From: Marinobacter halotolerans | Lineage (GTDB): Bacteria > Pseudomonadota > Gammaproteobacteria > Pseudomonadales > Oleiphilaceae | Assembly (NCBI RefSeq): GCF_008795985.1 | Contig: NZ_VMHP01000002.1 | Span: 1,279,883 to 1,343,882, forward strand | Direction of reading: 5' to 3' | Length of the DNA: 64,000 bases | Part shown: positions 52,263 to 61,341 of the stretch, in pieces | Numbering within the stretch: position 1 is the stretch's first letter | How the letters are laid out: every line of letters starts with the position of its first letter | The notes under the pieces: generated by a model | Database searches by the model: none | Told to the model about the DNA's origin: nothing | The model's input: only the letters and a program-made list of their open reading frames with translations | Made by a program: the position numbers and the translations under genes

Positions 52263-54233
52263 ATGTCTGATTCCTCCACTGCGCCTCCCTCCAGACCAAA
52301 CCAGGCCAAATCCGGCCAGGCCAGGCCACAGCAGGACAGCCCGCGCCCCCAGAATACCCGCGCCATCATGGCGTTTCTGCGCGAGCATTCGCCTTTCAGC
52401 AATATGGATGACTCGCACCTGGCGCATTTCGCCGAACATGCGTCACTGCGCTTCTACGCTGACGGGGACGTTGTGCTTGCTCCCGAAGACGGGCCGGTTA
52501 CGCGATTCTACGTGGTCAAACAGGGCCGAATTGTCGGAGAGCGTTTGCGGGGCAGCAATGGCGAGACAGAAATCACCTTTGAAATCAGTATCGGGGAATG
52601 TTTCCCACTGGCTGCCCTGATTGGCGAGCGCCCAACTCATACCCTGCACCGGGCTTCCGGCGACACTTTCTGCCTCAGCATCGAAAACGACGCCTTTATT
52701 GTGCTGTTATCCGAAAGCGACCCCTTCCGTGACTTCTGCATTCGAGGTGTCAGCAGCCTGCTTGAGCAGGTTAACCAGAATATCCAGTCGAAGGCGATGG
52801 TTTCCATTGGCAGCGGCAGCTCTCTCGATACGCCCCTGGAACGTTATGCCCTCCGGAACCCGATTGTGTGCTCACCGGACCTTCCCGTCCGCAAGGCCGT
52901 GGCCCGTATGCACGACAACAGCGTGGGCAGTATTGTGATTACAGACGATACCCGGGTCCCTAAAGGCATTTTCACCCTGAGGGACCTGCGCACGCTGGTC
53001 GCAGACGAACGGGCACCCCTGGACACCCCAATTGGTCAGGTAATGACGCCGGATCCCTGCTGCCTCACTGGTCAGGCGGATGCGTTCGAGGCCGCCATGA
53101 AGATGGCGGAACACCACTTCTCTCACGTCTGCGTGGTTGACGACGAGGGCCGTTTGATTGGCATGGTTTCTGAAAGGGACCTGTTTTCGCTTCAGCGTGT
53201 TGACCTGGTCAATCTCGCACGGACTATCGGCACGGCCAACCAGCTGCGGACGCTGGTGGACCTGCGGGCCGATGTATCACGGCTGGTGGATGCCATGCTC
53301 GCCCATGGCGCGGATTCCGGCCAGGTGGTCAAGATCATCACCACCCTGAACGATGTCACCGTACGCCGGGTGCTTGAACTCAATCTGATGAAACACGATC
53401 CGGGCATACCCTTTACCTGGCTCACTTTCGGCAGCGAAGGTCGCCAGGAACAGACCCTGCTGACGGATCAGGACAACGGCATACTGTTTGTCACGCCAGA
53501 GGGCATGACCGAAGATCAGGCGCGGGAAAAGCTTCTGCCCTTTGCAGACAGGGTCAATAAAGAGCTGGCCGAGTGCGGATTTACGCTCTGCAAGGGTAAC
53601 ATCATGGCCAGCAATCCGAAGCTCTGCCTCAGCGGCGATGAGTGGGATGAATGGTTCCTGAGATTTATCGATGCCTCGACGCCACAGAATCTCGTCTATT
53701 CCTCCATCTTCCTGGACATGCGCGCGGTTTTTGGTGATCGCGAACCGCTGGAAAGGCTGCTGGACAAGGTACTGACAAGAATCCAGAAAAACGCTCTGTT
53801 CCAGAAGATGCTGGCGGGTAACGCCATAAGCCGCCGCCCGCCGCTGACCATGTTTCGGGGTTTCCGGTACGCCCCGGACGGCGATCGCCGCTCGCTCGAC
53901 CTCAAGCGCCAGGGACTGGCCCCGTTTGTAGAGGCCGCCCGGGTGTTTGCCCTGGCCAATGGCGTCCGTGATGCCAACACGCTTGAGCGCATGAACCAGC
54001 TGGCCAAAGTCGAGGTCTTCGATCCGAAGGATGCCCAGGCCTGGAAAGAGGCTTACAGCCTGATTCAGGCAATCCGGATGCGGGCCCATCAAGAGCAGCT
54101 GAACCGGAATGAGGCGCTGTCCAATTACATCAACCCGGATGATCTCAACCCGCTGGACCGTCGCATTCTGCGAGAATCCTTCCGGCAGGCCCAGAGGCTT
54201 CAGCAGAAACTCGAAGTCACGTACCAGCTTTGA
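52263..54233 (+). CDS. cyclic-nucleotide-binding/CBS/DUF294 nucleotidyltransferase-like protein
   Basis: Predicted cytoplasmic signal-responsive protein of 656 residues from the ATG at 52263 (a second ATG lies four codons upstream). Domains: a Pro/Gln-rich tail, a cNMP-binding-like domain (about 35-150), a CBS pair (about 190-310, with FTLRDLRTLV and GMVSERDLF), a DUF294 putative nucleotidyltransferase with GSEGRQEQTLLTDQDNG (about 388-405), and a C-terminal DUF294_C helical domain. It resembles GlnD-type enzymes, but its target is unknown. It is followed 19 bases later by a DnaQ-like exonuclease, a pair seen near acs in Vibrio. Confidence 0.88.
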   Translation: MSDSSTAPPSRPNQAKSGQARPQQDSPRPQNTRAIMAFLREHSPFSNMDDSHLAHFAEHASLRFYADGDVVLAPEDGPVTRFYVVKQGRIVGERLRGSNGETEITFEISIGECFPLAALIGERPTHTLHRASGDTFCLSIENDAFIVLLSESDPFRDFCIRGVSSLLEQVNQNIQSKAMVSIGSGSSLDTPLERYALRNPIVCSPDLPVRKAVARMHDNSVGSIVITDDTRVPKGIFTLRDLRTLVADERAPLDTPIGQVMTPDPCCLTGQADAFEAAMKMAEHHFSHVCVVDDEGRLIGMVSERDLFSLQRVDLVNLARTIGTANQLRTLVDLRADVSRLVDAMLAHGADSGQVVKIITTLNDVTVRRVLELNLMKHDPGIPFTWLTFGSEGRQEQTLLTDQDNGILFVTPEGMTEDQAREKLLPFADRVNKELAECGFTLCKGNIMASNPKLCLSGDEWDEWFLRFIDASTPQNLVYSSIFLDMRAVFGDREPLERLLDKVLTRIQKNALFQKMLAGNAISRRPPLTMFRGFRYAPDGDRRSLDLKRQGLAPFVEAARVFALANGVRDANTLERMNQLAKVEVFDPKDAQAWKEAYSLIQAIRMRAHQEQLNRNEALSNYINPDDLNPLDRRILRESFRQAQRLQQKLEVTYQL

Positions 54234-54252
54234 AACATCCGGAGCTCTGATC

Positions 54253-54948
54253 ATGTTGGACCGACTCAGGCAATGGCTCTCTCTCCCGGGCAGAAGCTCG
54301 CGTGCCGACCACCTGCCCGTGCCCAAAGCGCCCGGTGACCAGCCATTATGCGGTTGCCGACTAATCGTACTGGACCTGGAGACAACGGGGCTCAGCGCAG
54401 CAAAAGACGAGGTCATCGCCATCGGCGCTGTCGCGATTAGTGAAAATGCCATTGATCTGGGTGACCAGTTCGATCTGGTACTGCGGCGCCCGGAACTGGA
54501 TATCAGCGAAACGGTGCTTATTCATGGCATCGGACCGGAAGCACTGACCGCCGGACATGAAACAGAAGATGCCCTGCTGCATCTTCTGGAATGGATGAAC
54601 GGTGATCCGGTAATTGCCTATCACTCGGCTTTCGACCAGGGCTTTCTGGAGAAGGCCCTGCGCAAAACCCTGAGCTACACCCGAAGCCATGCCTGGATGG
54701 ATGCCGCTGAAATCCTTCCCGCTTTTTTTTCCGAATCCAGAGACGGCGGCGCCAGCCTGGACGACTGGGCAGACCGCTTCGGCCTGGAGGTGAGCGCCAG
54801 ACATAATGCCGCCGCTGATGCACTCGCCACGGCCGAGTTGACGCTGATTGCAATGAATCAGGCCGCCAGCCAGGGGGTCAATACCCTCAAGGAATTCAGT
54901 GACCGACTAAAATATTACCGCCGCCTGAAGAATATGCATGGACACTGA
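54253..54948 (+). CDS. DnaQ-like 3'-5' exonuclease
   Basis: A 231-residue DEDDh exonuclease of the DNA polymerase III epsilon superfamily: ExoI LDLETTGL, ExoII AYHSAFDQGFL and ExoIII HNAAADALATAE. The ATG at 54253 has GGAG eight bases upstream. It has no polymerase-binding C-terminus like true DnaQ, so it is a stand-alone nuclease, substrate unknown. It is most likely cotranscribed with the DUF294 gene. Confidence 0.88.
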   Translation: MLDRLRQWLSLPGRSSRADHLPVPKAPGDQPLCGCRLIVLDLETTGLSAAKDEVIAIGAVAISENAIDLGDQFDLVLRRPELDISETVLIHGIGPEALTAGHETEDALLHLLEWMNGDPVIAYHSAFDQGFLEKALRKTLSYTRSHAWMDAAEILPAFFSESRDGGASLDDWADRFGLEVSARHNAAADALATAELTLIAMNQAASQGVNTLKEFSDRLKYYRRLKNMHGH

Positions 54949-55154
54949 TTCCTTGCATCAGACCCCCTCCACTGTGCCCGGTTATAAATCTGCCCTCAAT
55001 TCTCCTTGAGGGCCGCAAGTTCCCGAGAATTAGACCTTTTGCCAATATCTATCCAGCCGTTGACAGGTAAAGTCAAACAGGACCAAGGTCATGGAGAGAC
55101 CGCGTAAAAATAAGCAATAAGAAAGATCCCTTACGGAATAGAATCGGCCCACTA

Positions 55155-55170
55155 CAAAAACAAACAGGAG
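55155..55170 (+). promoter_or_regulatory. A-rich motif abutting the symporter ribosome-binding site
   Basis: CAAAAACAAACAGGAG includes AAAAACAA, which fits the AAnAAnAA motif bound by Hfq with Crc in Pseudomonas catabolite control, directly before the AGGAG that serves the DUF4212 gene seven bases on. The rest of the gap from 54949 shows TTGACA at 55060 without a matching -10 and no gene. Confidence 0.35.
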
Positions 55171-55177
55171 TGATCCA

Positions 55178-55441
55178 ATGTCAGGTCATAGCTACGACGC
55201 TGAAAAGTACTGGAAGGCGAACCTTCGCCTGATACTCGGGAGCCTGATCGTATGGGCTCTGGTGTCCTACGGTTTTGCCATTTTGCTCAGACCCATGCTC
55301 GCAGGCATCCCCATTGGCGGGACAGACCTGGGATTCTGGTTTGCCCAGCAGGGCTCAATCCTTGTCTTCATCGCTCTGATCTTTCATTACGCCTGGCGGA
55401 TGAACAAGCTCGATGAAAAATTCGGCGTGCAGGAGGAATAA
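55178..55441 (+). CDS. DUF4212 small subunit of Na+/solute symporter
   Basis: An 87-residue protein with two transmembrane helices (LILGSLIVWALVSYGFAIL and GSILVFIALIFHYAW) of the DUF4212 family, the small partner of VC2705-type sodium:solute symporters. The N-terminus YWKANLRLILGSL is typical of the family. It is read with AGGAG upstream and lies five bases before the symporter gene, so the two form one unit. Confidence 0.9.
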   Translation: MSGHSYDAEKYWKANLRLILGSLIVWALVSYGFAILLRPMLAGIPIGGTDLGFWFAQQGSILVFIALIFHYAWRMNKLDEKFGVQEE

Positions 55442-55446
55442 GAGCA

Positions 55447-57213
55447 ATGGACCAATTTACGATTAACCTGATCTTCGTAGGGGGCTCCTTCCTCCTGTAT
55501 ATCCTGATCGCAGTCTGGGCGAAAGCCGGAAGCACCAGCGATTTCTACGTGGCCGGCGGCGGTGTTCACCCGATCACCAACGGCGCGGCCATCGGCGCGG
55601 ACTGGATGTCAGCTGCGTCCTTCATTTCCATGGCGGGCCTGATTGCCGCTGGCGGTTATGCCAACTCTACCTTCCTGATGGGCTGGACCGGCGGCTACGT
55701 GTTGCTCGCCATGCTGCTGGCACCCTACCTGCGGAAGTTCGGCAAGTTCACCGTGCCAGAGTTCATCGGCGACCGGTTCTACAGCAAGAATGCGAGACTG
55801 GTAGCGGTAATCTGTCTGATTGTTGCATCTGTCACCTACGTTATCGGCCAGATGGCCGGTGCCGGCGTGGCCTTCTCACGCTTCCTGGAAGTTGACGCCA
55901 CAACAGGCCTGATGATTGCCGCCGTGGTGGTATTCATCTACGCGGTACTTGGTGGCATGAAAGGCATCACCTATACGCAGGTGGCTCAGTACTGTGTGCT
56001 GATTATTGCCTACACCATTCCTGCCGTGTTTATCTCACTGCAGCTGACCGGAAACCCGCTGCCACCGCTGGGCCTGTTCTCGACCCACATTGACTCAGGC
56101 ATGCCAATTCTGGACAAGCTGAATCAAGTCATTACCGACCTCGGCTTTAATGAATACACTGCCGACGTAGACAATAAGCTGAACATGGTGCTGTTCACCC
56201 TGTCACTGATGATCGGTACTGCGGGCCTGCCACACGTTATCATCCGCTTCTTCACCGTGCCCAAGGTCGCTGACGCACGCTGGTCTGCAGGCTGGGCGCT
56301 GGTTTTCATTGCGCTGCTGTACCTGACTGCGCCTGCTGTTGCTTCAATGGCCCGTCTGAACCTGATGACCACCATCTATCCTGATGGCACGTCTGCAGCG
56401 CCGATCGAATACGACGAGCGTCCGCAATGGGTCAGGGAGTGGGAAGTCACTGGCCTGATTACCTATGAAGACAAGAACCAGGACGGCCGGATCCAACTGT
56501 ACAACGACGTTCCCTCCTTCGAAGAGACAGCGCAAGCCCGTGGCTGGGAAGGTAACGAGCTTGTCGTAAACCGCGACATTCTTGTACTGGCCAACCCGGA
56601 GATCGCCAACCTGCCCGGCTGGGTCATCGGTTTGATCGCCGCAGGTGGTCTGGCGGCAGCTCTTTCCACGGCGGCGGGTCTGTTGTTGGCAATTTCCTCA
56701 GCGATCAGTCACGACCTGATAAAAGGCCGGATCAACCCCAATATCACGGATAAGGGGGAGTTGTTGGCAGCACGGATATCCATGGCCGTAGCCATAGTGG
56801 TGGCAACCTACCTGGGCGCAAACCCGCCAGGGTTCGCGGCGCAGGTAGTGGCACTGGCTTTCGGTATTGCCGCAGCGTCACTGTTCCCTGCACTGATGAT
56901 GGGTATCTTCTCCAAGCGAGTGAACAACAGAGGCGCCATTGCCGGCATGCTGACCGGTCTGGCCTTCACCCTGGCATACATCTTCGTGTATAAGGGCTGG
57001 CTGTTCATTCCGGGCACCAATAACCTGGCTGACACACCGGAGAACTGGGTACTGGGAATTTCACCACTGTCTATCGGTGCGGTTGGTGCCATGGTCAACT
57101 TTGCGGTAGCCTTCATCGTGTCCAACGCGACCGAAGAGCCGCCGATTGAAATTCAGGAACTGGTTGAAAGCGTCCGTTACCCTCGCGGGGCCGGCAAAGC
57201 AACTGGTCACTGA
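55447..57213 (+). CDS. Na+/solute symporter, acetate (ActP)-like
   Basis: A 588-residue SSS-family secondary transporter with about 13 transmembrane helices, of the VC2705 subgroup; relatives move acetate or other short carboxylates, and the cargo here is inferred. An extra-membrane loop after helix 8 or so contains DKNQDGRIQLYN (342-353), an EF-hand-like calcium loop (D-x-N-x-D-G-x-I) with Asn at the twelfth position, so calcium binding is only a possibility. The gene lies between its DUF4212 partner and a terminator. Confidence 0.9.
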   Translation: MDQFTINLIFVGGSFLLYILIAVWAKAGSTSDFYVAGGGVHPITNGAAIGADWMSAASFISMAGLIAAGGYANSTFLMGWTGGYVLLAMLLAPYLRKFGKFTVPEFIGDRFYSKNARLVAVICLIVASVTYVIGQMAGAGVAFSRFLEVDATTGLMIAAVVVFIYAVLGGMKGITYTQVAQYCVLIIAYTIPAVFISLQLTGNPLPPLGLFSTHIDSGMPILDKLNQVITDLGFNEYTADVDNKLNMVLFTLSLMIGTAGLPHVIIRFFTVPKVADARWSAGWALVFIALLYLTAPAVASMARLNLMTTIYPDGTSAAPIEYDERPQWVREWEVTGLITYEDKNQDGRIQLYNDVPSFEETAQARGWEGNELVVNRDILVLANPEIANLPGWVIGLIAAGGLAAALSTAAGLLLAISSAISHDLIKGRINPNITDKGELLAARISMAVAIVVATYLGANPPGFAAQVVALAFGIAAASLFPALMMGIFSKRVNNRGAIAGMLTGLAFTLAYIFVYKGWLFIPGTNNLADTPENWVLGISPLSIGAVGAMVNFAVAFIVSNATEEPPIEIQELVESVRYPRGAGKATGH

Positions 57214-57260
57214 GTAAACCAACAGCCTGATACAGTGCTTGCACTGAAAGGGTAAAAGCG

Positions 57261-57297
57261 GACGGGCTTCCTCACAGGGGAAGCCCGTTCTTTTTTG
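57261..57297 (+). terminator. Rho-independent terminator after the symporter
   Basis: A ten-base stem (57262-57271 with 57279-57288, ACGGGCTTCC and complement), a seven-base loop and a T-run from 57291. The GAGG ribosome-binding site of the next gene begins right after the T-run, so readthrough would be needed for the downstream gene unless it has its own promoter. Confidence 0.85.
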
Positions 57298-57311
57298 AGG
57301 AAACACCTTTT

Positions 57312-57815
57312 ATGTTCTGGAATTTAATCGCAACCGTATTTTGTGGGCTCGGCGCCGCTGGTATTGCTCTTGGTATTCGGGCGCTGACCCGCAACAAGGC
57401 ACCCAAATGGATTATTCCGGTGTTTGCCGGCGCCGGCATGCTAGGCTATCTGATACAGGGCGAATACACCTGGTTTGAGCTGAAACAGTCGCAACTGCCG
57501 GAAGAGGCGGTCATTGTTGACACTGAATCGGAAGCCATATTCTGGCGCCCCTGGACAATGGTCGCGCCCTACGTGACCGCCTTTTCAACCGTGGATACCC
57601 AGAGCATCCGCCGGAGCGGGGAAAACAGCCAGGTGGTTCATTTCACGCTTTACCGGTTTGAACAGAAAGTGACCGACGCGGTATCACATCGCGTTCATAT
57701 CATGCATTGTGGCAAGCGTGATCTGGTCCCTCTGGGCTCGGACGGAAAACCCCGTATCGACAACATGAAACGACTTGAGGTTAGCGACAAGTTGTACCAA
57801 ACGGTCTGTCAGTGA
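57312..57815 (+). CDS. conserved hypothetical small membrane protein
   Basis: A 167-residue protein with two N-terminal hydrophobic helices (about residues 4-26 and 34-50) and a soluble C-terminal domain with two cysteines (His-Cys-Gly at 131-133 and a C-terminal Cys). I do not recognise a family. GAGGAAA precedes the ATG. Its stop is 11 bases before the hybrid kinase start, so it is likely cotranscribed with the kinase trio and may act with it. Confidence 0.65.
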   Translation: MFWNLIATVFCGLGAAGIALGIRALTRNKAPKWIIPVFAGAGMLGYLIQGEYTWFELKQSQLPEEAVIVDTESEAIFWRPWTMVAPYVTAFSTVDTQSIRRSGENSQVVHFTLYRFEQKVTDAVSHRVHIMHCGKRDLVPLGSDGKPRIDNMKRLEVSDKLYQTVCQ

Positions 57816-57825
57816 AGAGCCGGAT

Positions 57826-60800
57826 ATGATCAACGCCTGGTTACTGGTCCTAATTTCAATAACCTACATCTCTATTCTTTTTTTCATTGCCTGGGCCGGT
57901 GACCGGCACCCCGGCCTTTACCGTCGAAGGCTGGTCAGAACCCATATCTACGGCCTCTCCCTTGCAGTTTATTTCACGTCCTGGACTTTCTATGGCGCGG
58001 TCGGACGCGCCACCCAGGAGGGACTGGGGTTCCTGCCCATTTACCTGGGCCCCCTGCTGATTTTTGTCTTCGGCGCACCTCTGTTGCGCCGAATCATTTT
58101 TATAAGCAAACGCAACAACACGACTTCTATCGCCGACTTTATCGCGTCCCGGTATGGCAAATCCCAGTCACTGGCCGCCATGGTCGCGATCTTCGCCCTG
58201 ATCGGCAGTGTTCCCTACATCGCCCTGCAGCTGAAAGCCATATCCATGGGATTCAATGTGCTGTCGGATGCGCAAACCAACAACTACGTCAGCACCGCCG
58301 CCTGGAACGATTCAGCCTGGTACATCACTCTAGCACTGGCGATTTTCACCGTGTTATTCGGCACCCGGCACCTGGAATCCACCGAACATCACCGGGGTAT
58401 GATCCAGGCGGTCGCCTTCGAATCCCTTATTAAGCTGGTGGCTTTTGTGGCCGTTGGCCTGTTTGTCGGCTTCGGACTCTACGGAGGCTTCGGAGATCTG
58501 TGGGACAAGGTAAACCAGGCCGACCTGATGGGTACGCTCACCACAGATGGGGTTGAAGCCCCTGCCTTTATTACCCAGACGCTGGTGGCGATGCTGGCGA
58601 TTATCTGCCTGCCGCGACAGTTTCATGTGATGGTGGTCGAGAACACGGATCACCGGGATTTTGAGACCGCCCGGTGGGCCATGCCCATCTATCTGGTCAT
58701 TGCCAGCGCTTTCGTATTGCCCATCGCCGCCGCGGGACTGCTATCCCCAGAGGCATCCGCCTCCAATCCCGACATCCTGATCCTTAACCTGCCAATACTG
58801 GCCGGAGAGCAATGGCTGGCGATTCTTGCATTTCTGGGAGGTGGCTCAGCGGCCGCGGCAATGGTCATCGTCTGTTCTGTTGCCATTGCCACCATGCTGA
58901 GCAACGAAATCGTCATGCCGGCTCTGCTGAAGTTCTTCCGACCGCGGATGAACAAACAGACCGACCTGAGTTCATTGCTGCTGGGCATCCGTCGCGTTGC
59001 CATTTTTGTCATCCTGTTCACAGCCTACGGTTTTTATCGCATGGCAGGGGAAGACTACAGCCTGACCGCATTCGGTCTGTTGTCTTTTGCCGCAGCCGCA
59101 CAATTCGGCCCTGCTCTGGTCGGTGGCATTCTCTGGCGCACCGGCAACTACCAGGGAGCCATCTGGGGGCTGGGGCTTGGCTTTCTGTTGTGGGGCTATA
59201 CCTTGCTTCTACCCGCACTGGCGTCCACTGGCTGGATCAGTAGCAGCCTGATCAGCGAAGGCATCGGGGGCCTCAGCTGGACACGGCCAACGGCGCTTTT
59301 CGGGCTCGAACTCGACCCGACCAGCCATGGCATTGTCTGGAGCCTTGGCCTGAATACACTGACCTATATCGTGTTGTCACTCTTTACGCGGCAAAGGGTC
59401 CGGGAGAAGATACAGATCGCCTCCTTCTTCCAGGATCCCCAGCCAAAAGCAGAAACGCCCCAACAGCAAAGCTGGCAGGGCGAGGTGCTCACGTCGGACC
59501 TTCAAGCCATCACCGACCGCTTTATGGGGGAGGAACGGGCCGAGGCCATCTTCCGCAACTATGAGCGGCGCAACGCCATCCGTCTTCATCTGCACCGGCC
59601 TGCGTCCGCACACCTGATGAAGTTCATCGAACGGCAACTGGCTTCGGTCATTGGCGCCTCAACGGCCCGCGTGGTGCTGGAATCGACTCTGACCGGGCGT
59701 GACATGCAGATCGAAGACGTGGTCAGCATCGTCGACGAAGCATCCCAGGCCATGACCTTCAGTCGTGAACTGCTGCAGTCCGCGATCGAGAACATCAGCC
59801 TGGGCGTATCCCTGGTCAACAACCAGCAGCAGCTGGTGGTCTGGAACCAACGCTACCTCGAACAGTTTGGCTACCCCACCGGTTTTGTTCGGGTCGGCCG
59901 CCCGATCCAGGATCTGATGCGCTACAACCTGACCAGCGCTAACCTCCCGGCCCGGCGCATTGATGAAATCATCGAAAACCGCTGCCGCAGCATGCGGAAA
60001 GGCCTGCCCATGTCCTATGAGCGGCAGCGCCCCGACGGTACAGTCATCAGGATCGACGGCAGCCCGATTCCCGGCGGCGGTTACGTGACAACCTTCCAGG
60101 ACATCACGGCGATGAGGCGCACCGAACAGGCGTTGAAGGAAACCAACATCTACCTCGAGCAGCGGGTCAAGGAACGCACCCAGGAACTGCAGGTGATCAA
60201 CGAGCAGATGCTGAAAGCCAAATCCGTTGCAGAACAGGCAAACCAGAGCAAAACCCGCTTCCTTGCCTCTGCCAGCCACGACCTGCTGCAACCGCTTAAT
60301 GCGGCACGACTTTTTACCTCGGCCCTGGCAGGCAAAAAGGCCGATCCCGAAACATCGGATCTTGTCGATCACATCGACAGTTCACTGGGCGCGGCTGAAG
60401 AAATCATCAGCACCCTGCTGGACATCTCGAAACTGGACGCCGGTGCTCTCGAGCCAGATATCGGCAATTTCCCAGTCAACGACATCATGCGACACCTGGC
60501 CAACGATTTCTCGGCCATTGCCAAAGACCAGGGTCTGGACCTGCATGTGGTTCCCAGTACCGCCTGGGTACGCTCAGACTCGAAGTTGCTGCGCCGGGTG
60601 ATCCAGAACTTCCTGTCCAACGCCATCCGCTACACGCCTCAGGGCCGCATCCTGATGGGCTGCCGGCGCCTCAGGGGCTATATTCGTATTGAAGTCTGGG
60701 ACACGGGACCAGGCATTCCGGACGATCAGCTTGCGCAGATATTCGAGGAATTCCGTCGTTTCCAGCAGGGTCGCGACAAAAAAGGTCTGGGTCTGGGGCT

Positions 60801-61341
60801 TGCCATCGTGGACCGAATCAGCGGCATGCTGGATCATCCGGTGAATGTGCGATCGGTGCAGGGAATTGGCAGTGTGTTCTCCATCACCGTGCCCGCCGTG
60901 GCTGCGGAGAAGAGCCATGCAGAACGCCCGCTTTCCAGTGCATCAAGCCGCAGGGTTTCCAGCCTGAGCGGCCTGAAAGTACTGTGTATAGACAATGACC
61001 CCTCAATTCTTCACGGCATGACGGCACTGATGGCAAACTGGGAATGCGAGGTCAACTCGGCTCAGAGTCTTGAAGCCGCCAGGGAGCAACTTACAAACGG
61101 CGTCCCGGATATTATTCTGGCGGATTATCAGCTCGACGACGATCAGAACGGCCTGGATGCCATGGATGCTCTGAGAACCTGTATCGACAAGGAAGTCCCC
61201 GGCATTCTGATTACCGGCTATATGGCGCCTGAAGTACGCGAGGATGCCATCAGCCGGGGCTACCAGGTGCTTTACAAGCCGGTAAAACCGGCCGCCTTGA
61301 GAGCGATGGTTAACAAACTTCTTAAGCAGCGAAAACGATGA
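57826..61341 (+). CDS. hybrid histidine kinase with SSS transporter-like sensor (CrbS/CbrA-like)
   Basis: An 1171-residue membrane kinase from the ATG at 57826. The N-terminal ~490 residues form a sodium:solute-symporter-like 13-helix domain; next come a PAS domain (about 650-765), a coiled coil, HisKA with the phospho-histidine in SASHDLLQPLN (His818), HATPase (NFLSNAIRYT, DTGPGIPDDQL, GLGLGLAIV) and a C-terminal receiver with phospho-Asp1100 in ILADYQLDDDQNG. Relatives sense acetate or nutrient state (CrbS, MxtR, CbrA). Its stop overlaps the next gene (ATGA). Confidence 0.92.
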   Translation: MINAWLLVLISITYISILFFIAWAGDRHPGLYRRRLVRTHIYGLSLAVYFTSWTFYGAVGRATQEGLGFLPIYLGPLLIFVFGAPLLRRIIFISKRNNTTSIADFIASRYGKSQSLAAMVAIFALIGSVPYIALQLKAISMGFNVLSDAQTNNYVSTAAWNDSAWYITLALAIFTVLFGTRHLESTEHHRGMIQAVAFESLIKLVAFVAVGLFVGFGLYGGFGDLWDKVNQADLMGTLTTDGVEAPAFITQTLVAMLAIICLPRQFHVMVVENTDHRDFETARWAMPIYLVIASAFVLPIAAAGLLSPEASASNPDILILNLPILAGEQWLAILAFLGGGSAAAAMVIVCSVAIATMLSNEIVMPALLKFFRPRMNKQTDLSSLLLGIRRVAIFVILFTAYGFYRMAGEDYSLTAFGLLSFAAAAQFGPALVGGILWRTGNYQGAIWGLGLGFLLWGYTLLLPALASTGWISSSLISEGIGGLSWTRPTALFGLELDPTSHGIVWSLGLNTLTYIVLSLFTRQRVREKIQIASFFQDPQPKAETPQQQSWQGEVLTSDLQAITDRFMGEERAEAIFRNYERRNAIRLHLHRPASAHLMKFIERQLASVIGASTARVVLESTLTGRDMQIEDVVSIVDEASQAMTFSRELLQSAIENISLGVSLVNNQQQLVVWNQRYLEQFGYPTGFVRVGRPIQDLMRYNLTSANLPARRIDEIIENRCRSMRKGLPMSYERQRPDGTVIRIDGSPIPGGGYVTTFQDITAMRRTEQALKETNIYLEQRVKERTQELQVINEQMLKAKSVAEQANQSKTRFLASASHDLLQPLNAARLFTSALAGKKADPETSDLVDHIDSSLGAAEEIISTLLDISKLDAGALEPDIGNFPVNDIMRHLANDFSAIAKDQGLDLHVVPSTAWVRSDSKLLRRVIQNFLSNAIRYTPQGRILMGCRRLRGYIRIEVWDTGPGIPDDQLAQIFEEFRRFQQGRDKKGLGLGLAIVDRISGMLDHPVNVRSVQGIGSVFSITVPAVAAEKSHAERPLSSASSRRVSSLSGLKVLCIDNDPSILHGMTALMANWECEVNSAQSLEAAREQLTNGVPDIILADYQLDDDQNGLDAMDALRTCIDKEVPGILITGYMAPEVREDAISRGYQVLYKPVKPAALRAMVNKLLKQRKR

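Noticed and set aside
53277-54452. 391-codon minus-strand open frame opposite the DUF294 and exonuclease genes
   Set aside because: Spans two well-supported plus-strand genes; shadow frame.
55060-55083. TTGACA upstream of the symporter genes as a sigma-70 promoter
   Set aside because: No acceptable -10 hexamer at 16-18 bases; I also saw no sigma-54 GG/GC signature, so the promoter remains unplaced.
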